A stretch of 64,000 bases of DNA from Micrococcaceae bacterium RIT 802 (GCA_016892645.1 JAFEMX010000009.1:112987-176986); one strand, 5' to 3'; positions 1 through 9,610 are shown, counted from the stretch's first letter. Numbers and translations: made by a program. The notes: a model not told the origin generated them from the letters alone.

Positions 1-13
1 AATCGGTGTTCAT
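1..13 (-). CDS. 5' end of a gene running off the left edge (partial)
   Basis: On the minus strand an ATG at position 13 is preceded at short distance by a GAGGAC Shine-Dalgarno-like stretch and lies 25 bases after the acyl-CoA dehydrogenase stop. It could be the next gene of that operon. Only four codons are visible, so no function can be given. Confidence 0.3.
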
Positions 14-38
14 GCTGTCCTCATCGTAGTTCGGGCAC

Positions 39-1733
39 TCAGGCCACGGGAGTGGGGGAGCCGACGGCGTCGCGGGTGAGCACGGCCCCGTCGATGATCT
101 GCTCCAGGTGCCCCAGCGCCTCGGGGGCCACCTCGTCATCGTGCAGGATGTTCAGCGCGATGAAGGTGCGCGCGACGAGCAGCTTGCGGAAGTTCCCGTC
201 GCGGGTGGCCTCGGTATCGGCCTGGGTGAGCATCAGGGTGGCCATGACCAGCTGGGCGAGGGCGTCGGCGTAACGGCCGACCATCGCCTCGGCGTCGGCG
301 GCCGGTCCTGCGATCAGGGCGTCGCCCCGGGCGGTGATCGCTTCCCAGCGGACCAGCAACGTGCGCACATCACCGCCGGCCTCGGGCAGCGTCACCGCCT
401 CCAGACCGGCTGTCATCGTCTCGGCCAGCAGGCGGTGCGTGCCCTGTTTGCGCATGCAGCGCAGCACATCCAGGGCGATCACGTTGGACGATCCCTCCCA
501 GACGGAGCCGAGATGGGAGTCGCGCACCAGGCGGGCATCGGGCCATTCCTCGATGTAGCCGCGGCCTCCGCGGACCTCCATCGCCTCGCCGGTGACGTGG
601 CGGGCTCGCTTGCAGATGTAGTGCTTGGCCAGCGGGGTCAGCACGCGGATCAGCTGGGTTGCGGTGGCGTCGCCGGCATCGGCCCGCTGCAGGGTGTCCC
701 CGGCATAAAAAACCATCCCCAGGGCAGCCTCGGCCTCGGCCTGCAGCGGCAGCAGGGTCATGCGCATCAACGGCGCCTCGATCAGCGGGCGCCCGAACAC
801 CACGCGCTTCCGGGCGTGGGCGACGGCCTCGTTGACGGAGCGGCGCATCAGCGCGGTGGAGCGCATCGCGTTGGACAGCCGGGAGGCGTTGACCATCTCG
901 GCCATCTGCCGGAACCCACGCTCGAGCTCGCCGACCTGGACCGCATAGGCGCCGTTGAGGGTGACCTCGCCGCTGGGCATCGAGCGGGTGCCGAGCTTGT
1001 CCTTGAGCCGGTCGATCACGTACGCGTTCCGCGACCCATCGGGCAGCACCTTGGGCAGCATGAACAGCCCGACGCCACGGGTGGTGTCGTCCCCGCCGGG
1101 GTAGCGGGCCAGGGTAAGGATGATGTCGGCGTCCGGGTTGGAGGCGAACCACTTGCGTCCGGACAGCTTCCACTCCTCGCCGTCGCGCTCGGCGACGGTC
1201 TCGGTGCGGGCGATGTCGGTGCCGACCTGGATCTCGGTCATGAACATCGCGCCGGTGTACCGCCGCGCCGAGTCCACGGAGGTGAGCCGGTCGATGACCT
1301 CCTCGAAGCGCCCGGCCCCGAACTTGCGCAGCGTGCGGGCCGCGGCGTCGGTCATCGACACCGGGCAGGCCAGCCCGAACTCGGCCTGCACGAACACGTA
1401 GGACAGGATGTACTTCACCAGGTGCGGCGGCACGTCGTCCCACCCGTGCAGGCCCCGGTGGGACAACGCGGAGAGTCCGTACTCCTCGTACGCGGCCCGC
1501 GAGAGCTCCCGGTAGCTGTCGTGGTAGGTGATTGCATCGACCCGCTCGCCCTCGCGGTCGAACTGCTCGAGCACCGGCGGGTTCTTATCCGCCGTCTCGG
1601 CCAGCGGGCCCAGCCGTTGTGCGGCGTCGGCACCCAGGGCATGCAGCACGGGGGCCAGCAGCGCCCGGTTGGTCGGGTCGAGGTAGGACTCGATGAGCGG
1701 CTGCAGGGCAGGGTCGAGGGACACGAAGTTCAT
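39..1733 (-). CDS. acyl-CoA dehydrogenase, AidB-like long form
   Basis: Flavin-dependent acyl-CoA dehydrogenase, expected to oxidise an acyl-CoA thioester in the cytoplasm. At 564 residues it is longer than ordinary acyl-CoA dehydrogenases (about 380-400) and close to the AidB-like class. Family signatures visible: MTEIQVGTDIART at about residue 165, a KWFASNPDAD stretch in the middle domain, and WEGSSNVIALD near residue 415 in the C-terminal helical domain. It lies 45 bases downstream of an MHS transporter gene on the same strand, so the two are probably co-transcribed, with a divergent LysR gene as the likely regulator. The substrate is unknown. A DNA-repair role like that proposed for AidB cannot be judged from sequence. 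Confidence 0.85.
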   Translation of the reverse strand: MNFVSLDPALQPLIESYLDPTNRALLAPVLHALGADAAQRLGPLAETADKNPPVLEQFDREGERVDAITYHDSYRELSRAAYEEYGLSALSHRGLHGWDDVPPHLVKYILSYVFVQAEFGLACPVSMTDAAARTLRKFGAGRFEEVIDRLTSVDSARRYTGAMFMTEIQVGTDIARTETVAERDGEEWKLSGRKWFASNPDADIILTLARYPGGDDTTRGVGLFMLPKVLPDGSRNAYVIDRLKDKLGTRSMPSGEVTLNGAYAVQVGELERGFRQMAEMVNASRLSNAMRSTALMRRSVNEAVAHARKRVVFGRPLIEAPLMRMTLLPLQAEAEAALGMVFYAGDTLQRADAGDATATQLIRVLTPLAKHYICKRARHVTGEAMEVRGGRGYIEEWPDARLVRDSHLGSVWEGSSNVIALDVLRCMRKQGTHRLLAETMTAGLEAVTLPEAGGDVRTLLVRWEAITARGDALIAGPAADAEAMVGRYADALAQLVMATLMLTQADTEATRDGNFRKLLVARTFIALNILHDDEVAPEALGHLEQIIDGAVLTRDAVGSPTPVA

Positions 1734-1778
1734 GGTGGGGTTCTTTCGTAGGTGGTGCGGGGAAGCAGGTGGGGATTC

Positions 1779-3218
1779 TCAGCGCACGACGGCGGTGCTC
1801 TCCTGGGTTGCGCCGGTGGCGGTTTCGTCGGCCTCGACAACATGGCCGGCTTGGCCCTCGCGGTTGGTCCAGCTCTTGCCGCGCAGCAGCAGCGACATGC
1901 AGACCGCCGAGACCAGGACGTAGAACAGGCCGAGGGCGACGACGGTCCAGATGGTGCCGGAGACGTTGAGGAGTGCCTGGCTGACGAACGGCGCTGTGCC
2001 GGCGAACAGGGCAGTTGAGACCTGGTAGGCAACGGAGATCCCGGTGTAGCGGATCCGGGTCGGGAAGAGCTGGGCGAGTACGCCGGCCAGTGCCGAGTAG
2101 TACATGGCGTGCGGTGCGGTGGCCAGGACCATCCCGAGCATGGCCAGGGCGAAGCTGCCGGTCTGGATGAGGACGAACATCAGCGGCAGCAGCACCAGTT
2201 CGGGCAGCAGCATGATGAGGATGGCCTTCTTGGCGTCGATTTTGGAGGCCAGCACCGCGCCGAACGGCTGGATGATCACCTGTGCGACGAGCGCGACGGT
2301 GACGATCTGCAGGAACTGGGTACGGCCGAAATCCAGCTCCGTGGTGGCCCAGGAGAGGGCGAAGGTGGTCTTCAGGTACGTGATGGCGACGCCGGTCACG
2401 ACGGCCCCGACGGCCAGGGAGACAACGCGCCAGTGGTCGCGCATCAGCGTGACCAGCGGGATCCGCTGCTGCGGGGTCTGCTGGGTGGCTCGGATCATCT
2501 CCGGGGACTCGGTGATGTGCAGGCGGATGTAGAGGCCGATGCCGATGAGGATCGCCGAGGCGAGGAATGGGATCCGCCAGCCCCAGGAGCCGAAGTTCTC
2601 CGCACTCATGTAGGTCAGGCCCAGGAAGGCTGCGGTGGCGAGCAGGTTGCCGACGGGTGAGCCCTGCTGGGCGAACGCGCCATAGAGGATCTTCTTGCCC
2701 GGCGGAGCGAACTCGGTGGCGATCAAGACCGCGCCACCCCATTCGCCGCCCATGGCGATGCCCTGGATGACGCGCAGGACCACCAGCAGGATGGGTGCCA
2801 TCGCGCCGATCTGCGAGTAGGTCGGCAGCAGGCCGACGCCGACGGTGGCCAGGCCCATGAGCATCAGCGTGGTGATGACGGTGTTCTTACGGCCGAATTT
2901 GTCGCCGAAGTGGCCGAAGATGATGCCGCCCAGTGGACGGGCGATGAAGCCGACGGCGAAGGTCGCAAAGGCGGCCAGGGTGGCGATCGCCGGTTCCTCG
3001 CCGGGGAAGAAGAGCTTGCCCAACACCAGGGCTGAGGCCGTGCCGTAGATGTAGAAGTCGAACCACTCGATGGTGGTGCCGACGAAGGCGGCGACGCCTG
3101 CCTTGCGGCCCTGCTTGGTGTCGAAGGCCGGTGGCTCGGTGGGGATCGGCGCTGATCCGTTGGCTGTGCTCATGCCAGTTCTCCCGTGCTGGAGGTCGTG
3201 CGGTGCTTTGTGCTGCAC
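1779..3218 (-). CDS. MFS transporter of the metabolite:H+ symporter (MHS) type
   Basis: Integral membrane symporter of about 12 helices (479 residues), expected to import a small organic acid or related solute with protons. MHS-type features are TIEWFDFYIYG at the first helix and QGIAMGGEWGGAVL followed by APPGKK in the middle. It is the promoter-proximal gene of a two-gene unit with the acyl-CoA dehydrogenase, which suggests an imported carboxylate fed into acyl-CoA metabolism; that is inference. The start at 3218 gives a normal N-terminal soluble tail; an internal ATG at residue 16 (position 3173) is an alternative. Confidence 0.85.
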   Translation of the reverse strand: MQHKAPHDLQHGRTGMSTANGSAPIPTEPPAFDTKQGRKAGVAAFVGTTIEWFDFYIYGTASALVLGKLFFPGEEPAIATLAAFATFAVGFIARPLGGIIFGHFGDKFGRKNTVITTLMLMGLATVGVGLLPTYSQIGAMAPILLVVLRVIQGIAMGGEWGGAVLIATEFAPPGKKILYGAFAQQGSPVGNLLATAAFLGLTYMSAENFGSWGWRIPFLASAILIGIGLYIRLHITESPEMIRATQQTPQQRIPLVTLMRDHWRVVSLAVGAVVTGVAITYLKTTFALSWATTELDFGRTQFLQIVTVALVAQVIIQPFGAVLASKIDAKKAILIMLLPELVLLPLMFVLIQTGSFALAMLGMVLATAPHAMYYSALAGVLAQLFPTRIRYTGISVAYQVSTALFAGTAPFVSQALLNVSGTIWTVVALGLFYVLVSAVCMSLLLRGKSWTNREGQAGHVVEADETATGATQESTAVVR

Positions 3219-3302
3219 GTCACTCTTCCAGTTGTTTTCACAAGAGTCTAAGACCTAATATCAAGGCAATTATTTGAATTAACCGAACAATGGAGGCGTT
3301 GG
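3219..3302. promoter_or_regulatory. divergent promoter region between transporter and LysR gene
   Basis: An 84-base A/T-rich gap (around 3240-3290) in an otherwise GC-rich neighbourhood separates the divergent transporter and LysR genes. This is the usual place for LysR operators. I cannot assign the T-N11-A boxes with confidence. A clear GGAGG ribosome-binding site at 3291-3295 serves the LysR gene. Confidence 0.4.
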
Positions 3303-4196
3303 ATGGAGCTACGGCACTTCACGGCGTTCATCGCCGTGGCGGAGGAACTCCACTTCGGCCGGGCAGCCGAGAAGCTGCACGTCGCTCAGCCGGCGCTGAG
3401 CCACATGATCCGATCGCTGGAAAAGGACCTCGGGACCCCGTTGTTCGAGCGGACCACCCGGAGAGTGAGGCTGACGTCATCGGGAGAGGCGCTGCTCGAG
3501 CCCGCGCGGTCGATCCAGGTTCAAGTCGACGGTGCTCGGCGGATCGCACGGGCTGCGCAGGAAGGCGAGGTAGGCCGCGTCCGCGTCGGTTTCGGCGGAA
3601 CGAGCGGCTACTCGATCCTGTCGCTGCTTGCCCGCGAGGTGGCGCGCCGGCATCCGGGCATCAGCCTTGAGCTGCATCCGCGGACGTACTCGGGCGATGC
3701 CGCGCTGGCGCTGAGGGACGAGGGGATGGATTTGGCGATCGTGAGTCCGCCGGTACCGGCGGGTATCGACGTTCACGTGATTCGAGAGGAGCGGGTCATG
3801 GTGGCCATGCCGTCTGACCACGAGCTCGCTGGCCGCGAGTCCGTCAGCATGAACGAACTCCACGACCAAGCGTTCATTTCTTATCCGGCATCCCATGGAT
3901 CAAAGGTGCGGGAGTCGATGATGCGGATGTGCGATGAAGCGGGATTTCTGCCGCACATCGCGCAGGAAGCACCGGATCCGTACAGCTTGCTAGCCTTGGT
4001 CGGCGCTCAGGTGGGGATCGCCATCGTGGTCGAGTCGTCGGAGCACATTCGCATTGACGGCGTGACATATGTGCCGCTGGCGGAGGGGGCTAACGCCTTT
4101 ACTCTGGCTTTGGGTTGGCGGCATAGTAATGCCTCGACGGCGTTGGCACGGGTGCTGGACATTGCGAGGGAGATACTGCCGCTCCCTTGGACGTAA
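3303..4196 (+). CDS. LysR-family transcriptional regulator
   Basis: DNA-binding regulator of 297 residues. The N-terminal winged helix-turn-helix (residues 1-60, MELRHFTAFIAVAEELHFGRAAEKLHVAQPALS-type arrangement) is typical of LysR, and residues about 90-290 form the two-lobed effector-binding domain. The start is supported by GGAGG seven bases upstream. It is transcribed away from the MHS transporter/acyl-CoA dehydrogenase pair, the classical geometry for a LysR regulator acting on its neighbour. The effector is probably the transported acid or its CoA ester, but nothing in the sequence shows which. Confidence 0.93.
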   Translation: MELRHFTAFIAVAEELHFGRAAEKLHVAQPALSHMIRSLEKDLGTPLFERTTRRVRLTSSGEALLEPARSIQVQVDGARRIARAAQEGEVGRVRVGFGGTSGYSILSLLAREVARRHPGISLELHPRTYSGDAALALRDEGMDLAIVSPPVPAGIDVHVIREERVMVAMPSDHELAGRESVSMNELHDQAFISYPASHGSKVRESMMRMCDEAGFLPHIAQEAPDPYSLLALVGAQVGIAIVVESSEHIRIDGVTYVPLAEGANAFTLALGWRHSNASTALARVLDIAREILPLPWT

Positions 4197-4321
4197 TTGG
4201 TCCAGTGCGCACACTAGAGGTCCCTGGGAGCGTCGTGACGGTAAGGGCAACAGGCGCGCTGCATGGCGATTCCATGGTGCTGGAACTGCATCGGTTGCCC
4301 CGGTCGCCGCATATTCAAACG

Positions 4322-5053
4322 CTAGGCGTCGTGAGGTGGTAATCGAATTCCCGAATCCGGCACCAGCTGTCCAGAAGGATATGGAACCCGGCAACCGGAG
4401 CGCTTTTTGCTGGACTTCGATACCAAACCGTCGAGAGCGTTGGCCCGGGCCATGGGGAGAACACCACGACGTTCTCGGGATCGTTGCCGGCTCAACCAGG
4501 AACCCAGGCTCCGCTCGTGGTCGGTTGTCCCGCTCCGGTATGCCGGGAGCCGCCCATGTTTTTCGATGAACACCCTGCAGGCAGCGAGTCGTTCATCCCA
4601 GTGTTTGGCGTTGAGTTGGTCGCGTCCGAGAATGGTCCACCGGGGTATGGACTCCAGCTGGCTCTCCTGAAGGGCTGTCAGGCCGCCAGCTGCGGATTGG
4701 CTGCGTTGAGCACGGGCCCAGTGGTACAGGAACACCTCCAGCGCCCCGGAGACCGTGGTCGTGTCCGCAGACCGCCGAGGAAATCTTCCTCGTGTCTCGA
4801 CGAAGACGGAGAGTGACAGTCGATTGCCTTCCCATCCCTGCATGGCGTCTTCGTTCCGGAAGACCGGCAGGGATGGCTCCCGGCACGGGGACAGCCGCGT
4901 GTCGAACAGAGTCGGGTCGCGTTCGAGCTGCTCCCGGATGAATGACTCCGCGGTCCGTGGCAGTGTGTGGCAGATCCGTGCGATGTCTGTTGGCTCGAGT
5001 CCGCGCCGGTACAAGAGCATCCACTCGGCTCTGGAAGCATGATCACGCGCCAT
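4322..5053 (-). CDS. helicase-associated (HA) domain protein without a helicase
   Basis: Protein of 243 residues. Between about residues 165 and 215 it carries a helicase-associated-domain repeat: a tryptophan, then FIEKHGRLPAYRSG, then LGSWLSRQRSRERRG and a leucine-rich end. Residues 80-115 (FVETRGRFPRR) look like a second, weaker copy. Such domains are small DNA-binding bundles often attached to SF2 helicases; here no helicase motors are present. The N-terminal part (LLYRRGLEPTDIARICH) resembles a helix-turn-helix. It sits at the left edge of the defence island next to the McrBC genes. Function is unknown; a DNA-binding accessory role is inference. Confidence 0.6.
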   Translation of the reverse strand: MARDHASRAEWMLLYRRGLEPTDIARICHTLPRTAESFIREQLERDPTLFDTRLSPCREPSLPVFRNEDAMQGWEGNRLSLSVFVETRGRFPRRSADTTTVSGALEVFLYHWARAQRSQSAAGGLTALQESQLESIPRWTILGRDQLNAKHWDERLAACRVFIEKHGRLPAYRSGTTDHERSLGSWLSRQRSRERRGVLPMARANALDGLVSKSSKKRSGCRVPYPSGQLVPDSGIRLPPHDA

Positions 5054-5423
5054 ACCAGCAACCTATCCCATCCCCAAGGCCGCTCAGGGATCGTCTTCGC
5101 TGCGTGTGGAGGGCCGGGGGCCCTATTGTCGGCAGTTCTGCCATCTACCCCGCTATGAAAGACGCGGCATGAGTGGACGAGACATATAGCCGAGGACTTT
5201 GGGATGTCGGGTCTCCGCCTGGACTGACCTATCAGGGGAATATCGGCGTTGGGCGTATGCCTTTGACCGGAAGCTGATGGGGACGGCCTGGGGCTGGAAC
5301 GCCGAAGCCGCCTGGCCCCGGGCAGAGGGAGGCCTGGGTATTGGAGCCGATACCTTGTGTGAACCAAGGCCCCGTCACGGCATGCGGGGGCTGCGAGCCG
5401 GCGCGGGAGGTGTCAACGGTGGG
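5054..5423. other. intergenic stretch without recognised gene
   Basis: 370 bases between the HA-domain gene and the end of mcrC. Short open frames exist on both strands, but none has a credible start signal or family resemblance. No repeat or hairpin of note was found. Confidence 0.5.
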
Positions 5424-6605
5424 TTAGTGCTGTGCCGCTATTTTATCGGCCAGTTGGGACATCTGTCGGAGAAGCACTGATGGGTGTTGGTTCAGGTCGA
5501 TCGCGTGGCAGTGGATATACGCTGTGTGCCCGATGATTTCGTGGATCCTGGGTTCGTCCTCGCCCTTGGCGTATACGAGGTGCCCGGCTTCGAGCCCGAA
5601 CCGCATGCAGTAGGCCAGCATTTGGTAGATGTCGGCATTGGGGTAGTTGGCAAGTTTAGTTCGCTTGTATTTGGCGTCGATGACTGCCTTGCAATGGACG
5701 CCGTCGTGCCACAGCAGGTCGGGCCGCAGCGCAATCTTTGCACCCGTGTCGAGGTACGTGCCTTTCGCCTGCGAGGTCGCGGTGCCGCCTCGGTCCTCCA
5801 AGCGGTGGGCCAGAACTGTCGTAACGAAGTCCTCAAAGACCCTCCACATGTCGAACAGGAACGCGGTGGTGCCAATGTTCCCTCCGTCTTGTTCGAGGGA
5901 AGAGTTTCGCAGGATGATTTCCGCGAGGACCAGGGCTGGCTTGTATCTCGCATTAAGCCTGGTTTAGTGCACGCGGGGCATGGCCTGACCCACGGCAAGG
6001 GGCGTGACCCCGTCCAGGGCCTGTGTCATCTTCCGCAGTGCGACCATCGACCCGTCCGTCAAATCCGGCAGATTCAACAGGCGGCGGGCCGCCGAGAGGA
6101 GCAGCCGGTTTTCGGCTACGTCGGTGGTGAACTCGTCATAGACCACTTGTGCAGGGAAGGCGAGTCCTCCTCGCCGGGCGATCTGGGCGGGAATGTCGAT
6201 TCTGCCCCGCATGATGGGCAGGGAGTCCTCGTAGCTCTCGTACCCCTGGATGATTCCTTCCCGGATTGCCTTGGAGGCGTTCCGGATGAACGTGAGAGCG
6301 ATGGTGTTCACCAGGTCGACGTCCACGTCGGGGCTGATGGCGATGTCGTCATCGAGCCAGAAACCGCGGTCCAGGCTGTAACCCATGAGGAAGAAGAGGC
6401 TAGTGACCGGGATCTTGGGACGGATGGTGATTTGGCAGCCGACTGCCATCAGGACTCCGACCTTGCGGATGTTCGCCACCAACCACCCACCGCCTTCTGC
6501 GGGGGTGACGGTTGCGATGTCGAGCCGGTTGAGAACCGTGGCGACACCATCGGGCAGGCAGTGGATTTCGGGGCCGTTGCCCTCGCGGAGCTGGAGCCGC
6601 AACAC
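5424..6605 (-). pseudogene. mcrC: mcrC, type IV restriction nuclease subunit, interrupted by an in-frame stop
   Basis: McrC supplies the nuclease of the McrBC modified-DNA restriction complex. The first 213 codons (from 6605) match the McrC N-terminal region and end at a TAA at 5964-5966. Translating on in the same frame gives TRLNARYKPALVLAEIILR and then AFLFDMWRVFEDFV, the conserved McrC middle, followed by the PD-(D/E)xK nuclease core (RPDLLW, later AVIDAKYK). The frame is unbroken except for that one codon; TAA is one base away from several sense codons. The gene begins four bases after mcrB stops, so the pair is an operon. Either a real nonsense mutation that disables restriction, or a sequencing error; no second lesion is seen. 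Confidence 0.88.
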
Positions 6606-6609
6606 GGGC

Positions 6610-8751
6610 CTATTCCGCCGGATCGGCGGTGGCCGGGGGAGAGGTCTTCATCCGGACCCGCAGCGCCTCGAGGCCGTAGGTCCCTTCGACGTCGATCCGT
6701 TCGCCGTAGTGGTGCTCAGTCAGGAGGGGCAAGATGTCGTATTCCCAGATGTCCTCCAGCTGGCCGGGTTGGAATAGCCCGTCCTTGGGCATGAGGTAGC
6801 TTGGCCCGATCCGGAAGTCGGCGGCTCCGATCTGCGCGTTGGCCAACGCGAGGAGGTCCGCTGGTTCCTTGCCGAGTCCGTGGCGGTCAAGCCAGCGGGC
6901 GAGGACGGCGTCGATGGGGTACTTGGCCGGATGCAGTTCCACGAACGAGAAGCGCCGGCGCATGGCCGTGTCAAGCAACGCGATGGACCGGTCGCTGGTG
7001 TTCATCGTGCCGATGAGGAAGAGGTTCGCAGGCATCACGAAGGAATCCTCGCCGTCCCGGCTGTATTGCAGCTTGATGGGTCGGTCCCGGTATTCCAGCA
7101 GGAAGTACAGTTCGCCGAAGATCTTGGCCAGATTGCCCCGGTTGATCTCATCGATAACCAGGACGTAACTGAACTCCGGATTCTTCCTGGCCTGCTCCAC
7201 TATCCGTCGCAGGGGACCATCCTTGAGCTCATAGGTCAACGATCCGGCCTCCGTGGTGACCGGGCGGTAGCCCTGGAAGAAGTCCTCGTACGTATAACTG
7301 GGATGGAACTGGACTATTTCGGTGTACTCACCATCGCCTGCAACGTGGTTGGCCAGCGTCATCGCCACGAAGGTCTTACCCGTTCCGGGAGGCCCATAGA
7401 GGATGATCTGGCCGCGGCGTTCGAGCAGGTCCAACTGCTTTTGCAACCAATCCGCGTCGATGTACAGGGACTCCGCCAGTGTTGCGTCGGCAGCGCGGAA
7501 GGGACGCCGTAGAGTGGCCCGGGTTTCGACGGCGAGCCCGGTATCCGGTTCGGGCTCGGGATCCGGCACCACGTCTGCTTGAGGCTGCTTCTTCCATTCA
7601 TGCGCGAATGGTTCGGCGTAGAAGCCCACCGGACCACCGGCCTTTTGCTGCAGCTTCAAGATGATGGCCAGCAGGTCACGGTCCACATCGGCGGACCCTT
7701 CCCCCACTTCGCCGATGAACGCATCGCGGATGGCGAGTTTGTGCGCTTCGGAGACGATGGAGCTGATGCGCAGGGGGTGGACGATGTAGGTCAGCGAATT
7801 GCGCTGCGTTGGGAAGCTGTGGCCCGGCAAGTCGTTCACGAAATCACGCCACGCCCACGCGTCCCCGAGCAGCACTTCCTTCTCGTCGTCGGTCTGCTTG
7901 AGCCAGCTGTCCAGCAGCTGAATGATCATGACAAGCGCGCCGTAGAGGTTGTTGGACATGGCCGGACCTGGGTTGAACGTTCCGTTCTTGAAGGCCCGGG
8001 CAATCTCCGCAGGGATTTGCACGGGATGGTCCATGTAGCCCAGAAGGGCCTGCACGCGCTCCGTCTTCGCGCGTTCACCGATCGTCCCGGGACTGATCGG
8101 AAGCAACTGCCAGCACACTAGTTCGGCCATCAGTAAACGGGCGTCGTCTGAAACATCGGCCATCTGGACTTTCAGCTTGTCCACGAAATTGCCCGATTCC
8201 GGATCAGGGGCATCGACGAAAACCGAGCGAAGGTCATCCACGGAGCCCGATTGCCAGACAGGCCGCCCGGGGGAGAACACGGAGTCGCCTGCCCGCAGGC
8301 CGCGCTCCACGAACGGCAGGGCGGCCTGCCGGACCACTTCCTCGTTCTTGTCCACGGCCACGATCGTGGTGCTGAGCTGCTCCTGCTTTTGCCGGCTGGT
8401 CAGCGCGCTCCAGGCGTTGTAGCGGTTCCTGGCCTCCGCAACGAGGCCTTGGGCATCGGGGTAATCCTCGAGGGCGTGCACGCCTGGGGCGGTGGCCTTC
8501 CACACGCCGGTGCCGCTTTTCTCCAGCCAGCCCGCCTTCACCAGGTCCACGCTCGACCACATCAGGTTCGACTCGCCACGGGAGAGCCCGTCCTTGAGCT
8601 GCGTGGACTCGGATCCTTCCTCCGGAACCTGAGAAAAGACCTGCGGAAAGAACGCTTCAGGACCGGATGTCGGGGGAAGACCCTCCGGGTGGTGCGCCAG
8701 GAACTCAAGCATCAAGCGCACGCGTTGTACGTTGTTCTCCGCAGCTGACAT
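6610..8751 (-). CDS. mcrB: McrB-like AAA+ GTPase of a type IV restriction system
   Basis: Motor subunit of an McrBC system. The C-terminal third carries the AAA+ core: Walker A GPPGTGKT near residue 452, Walker B/McrB signature VIDEINRGN near 530, the sensor stretch GTMNTSDRS near 582 and an arginine-finger stretch RRRFSF near 598. The roughly 430-residue N-terminal part, presumably the DNA-recognition region, is not a family I recognise. I place the start at 8751 (713 residues) because AAGGAG lies six bases before that ATG; the ATG at 8766 would put the ribosome-binding site inside the gene. It is followed directly by the broken mcrC, without which McrB is not expected to restrict DNA. Confidence 0.9.
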   Translation of the reverse strand: MSAAENNVQRVRLMLEFLAHHPEGLPPTSGPEAFFPQVFSQVPEEGSESTQLKDGLSRGESNLMWSSVDLVKAGWLEKSGTGVWKATAPGVHALEDYPDAQGLVAEARNRYNAWSALTSRQKQEQLSTTIVAVDKNEEVVRQAALPFVERGLRAGDSVFSPGRPVWQSGSVDDLRSVFVDAPDPESGNFVDKLKVQMADVSDDARLLMAELVCWQLLPISPGTIGERAKTERVQALLGYMDHPVQIPAEIARAFKNGTFNPGPAMSNNLYGALVMIIQLLDSWLKQTDDEKEVLLGDAWAWRDFVNDLPGHSFPTQRNSLTYIVHPLRISSIVSEAHKLAIRDAFIGEVGEGSADVDRDLLAIILKLQQKAGGPVGFYAEPFAHEWKKQPQADVVPDPEPEPDTGLAVETRATLRRPFRAADATLAESLYIDADWLQKQLDLLERRGQIILYGPPGTGKTFVAMTLANHVAGDGEYTEIVQFHPSYTYEDFFQGYRPVTTEAGSLTYELKDGPLRRIVEQARKNPEFSYVLVIDEINRGNLAKIFGELYFLLEYRDRPIKLQYSRDGEDSFVMPANLFLIGTMNTSDRSIALLDTAMRRRFSFVELHPAKYPIDAVLARWLDRHGLGKEPADLLALANAQIGAADFRIGPSYLMPKDGLFQPGQLEDIWEYDILPLLTEHHYGERIDVEGTYGLEALRVRMKTSPPATADPAE

Positions 8752-9001
8752 CTCTGTCTCCTTCATGGCTTTTGATTAGACTATCCGGCCTGAAGGCAAT
8801 GATCGTGTGGAGAACACCGGAGTGAACACGTCGGGGAAAGGAACAGCGCTGGTGGAGGGGCGCTGTGGAACCTTACAGGTAATGGGACCGGAAGGGCTCA
8901 CATGGTCATCCAAATTCGATTCGCCGGACTCGCGATTTCATATGCGCCGTTATCGGCGTTACTTGCTCGTTGAGTAATCGTTCCTGGTTTTTATTAGGCT
9001 T

Positions 9002-9610
9002 TTAGGCATTTTTAGCAATGGATTCAATGCTTCTTGTTAGGTCTCTGGCAGCGTCAACGTAATCGAGGACTACTTCAGGTTCAACGTCGAAAACTTCCTG
9101 ATGAGCTGCTTGATTGCGCAGATGACGAAGCTCTGATGCTGACATGACCAAATCCTTTGGGACCCCACCGATTCGGCGAAGGGCGGCAATAGGATTTCTG
9201 AGCATCATCTGTATGTCTTTTCGACTGCCGCCTTCATGCTCAATCAAGTTGTAGGCAGCTTTCTCCAGGGGTATATAGGCCTCGAGGACAGCATGGCGTG
9301 GGGAAGTGTATGCCATTGAATCGAGGACTTCTTCGACAAGCTTGTTTTGCGCATGATCGGCTGACGCGGGCTGATCAGCGTTTAGTCGTGATTCGAATTT
9401 GGACGTTACGTCCGTAACTTCCCGTACGCCCTTTTCGAACTTCGCGTTCAGACTTCCTGGGCCTGAAAGTTCAGACATGTCCGCGATCCGCTCGGCGATC
9501 GCATGAATGATTTCCCGGAGCTTTTCGCGGAAAATCAGGGCAAGCACGATGACAGCGGAGGGCCATGCGATGGACGAAATCAGGCTTGCGATGAAGTCGA
9601 GCAAATTCAA
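9002..9610 (-). CDS. membrane-anchored protein of unknown function, fourth gene of the hsd operon
   Basis: 202 residues. The N-terminus (about residues 3-27, with SIAWPSAVIVLALIF) is a single predicted membrane helix, followed by basic and amphipathic segments (LREIIHAIAERIAD) and a soluble region of alternating helices ending in YVDAARDLTRSIES. No catalytic motif is visible. It begins 19 bases after hsdR on the same strand, so it is probably co-transcribed with the type I restriction genes. The C-terminal part recalls small helical proteins found beside restriction systems, but I cannot name a family. An accessory or membrane-tethering role in defence is inference. Confidence 0.7.
   Translation of the reverse strand: MNLLDFIASLISSIAWPSAVIVLALIFREKLREIIHAIAERIADMSELSGPGSLNAKFEKGVREVTDVTSKFESRLNADQPASADHAQNKLVEEVLDSMAYTSPRHAVLEAYIPLEKAAYNLIEHEGGSRKDIQMMLRNPIAALRRIGGVPKDLVMSASELRHLRNQAAHQEVFDVEPEVVLDYVDAARDLTRSIESIAKNA

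Noticed and set aside
108..1751. 547-codon open frame antisense to the acyl-CoA dehydrogenase
   Set aside because: The true gene on the minus strand has clear family motifs; the antisense reading is low-complexity without known motifs.
5964..5966. idea that the TAA in mcrC is a programmed recoding site
   Set aside because: No stem-loop or slippery sequence supports recoding; a point mutation or read error is simpler.
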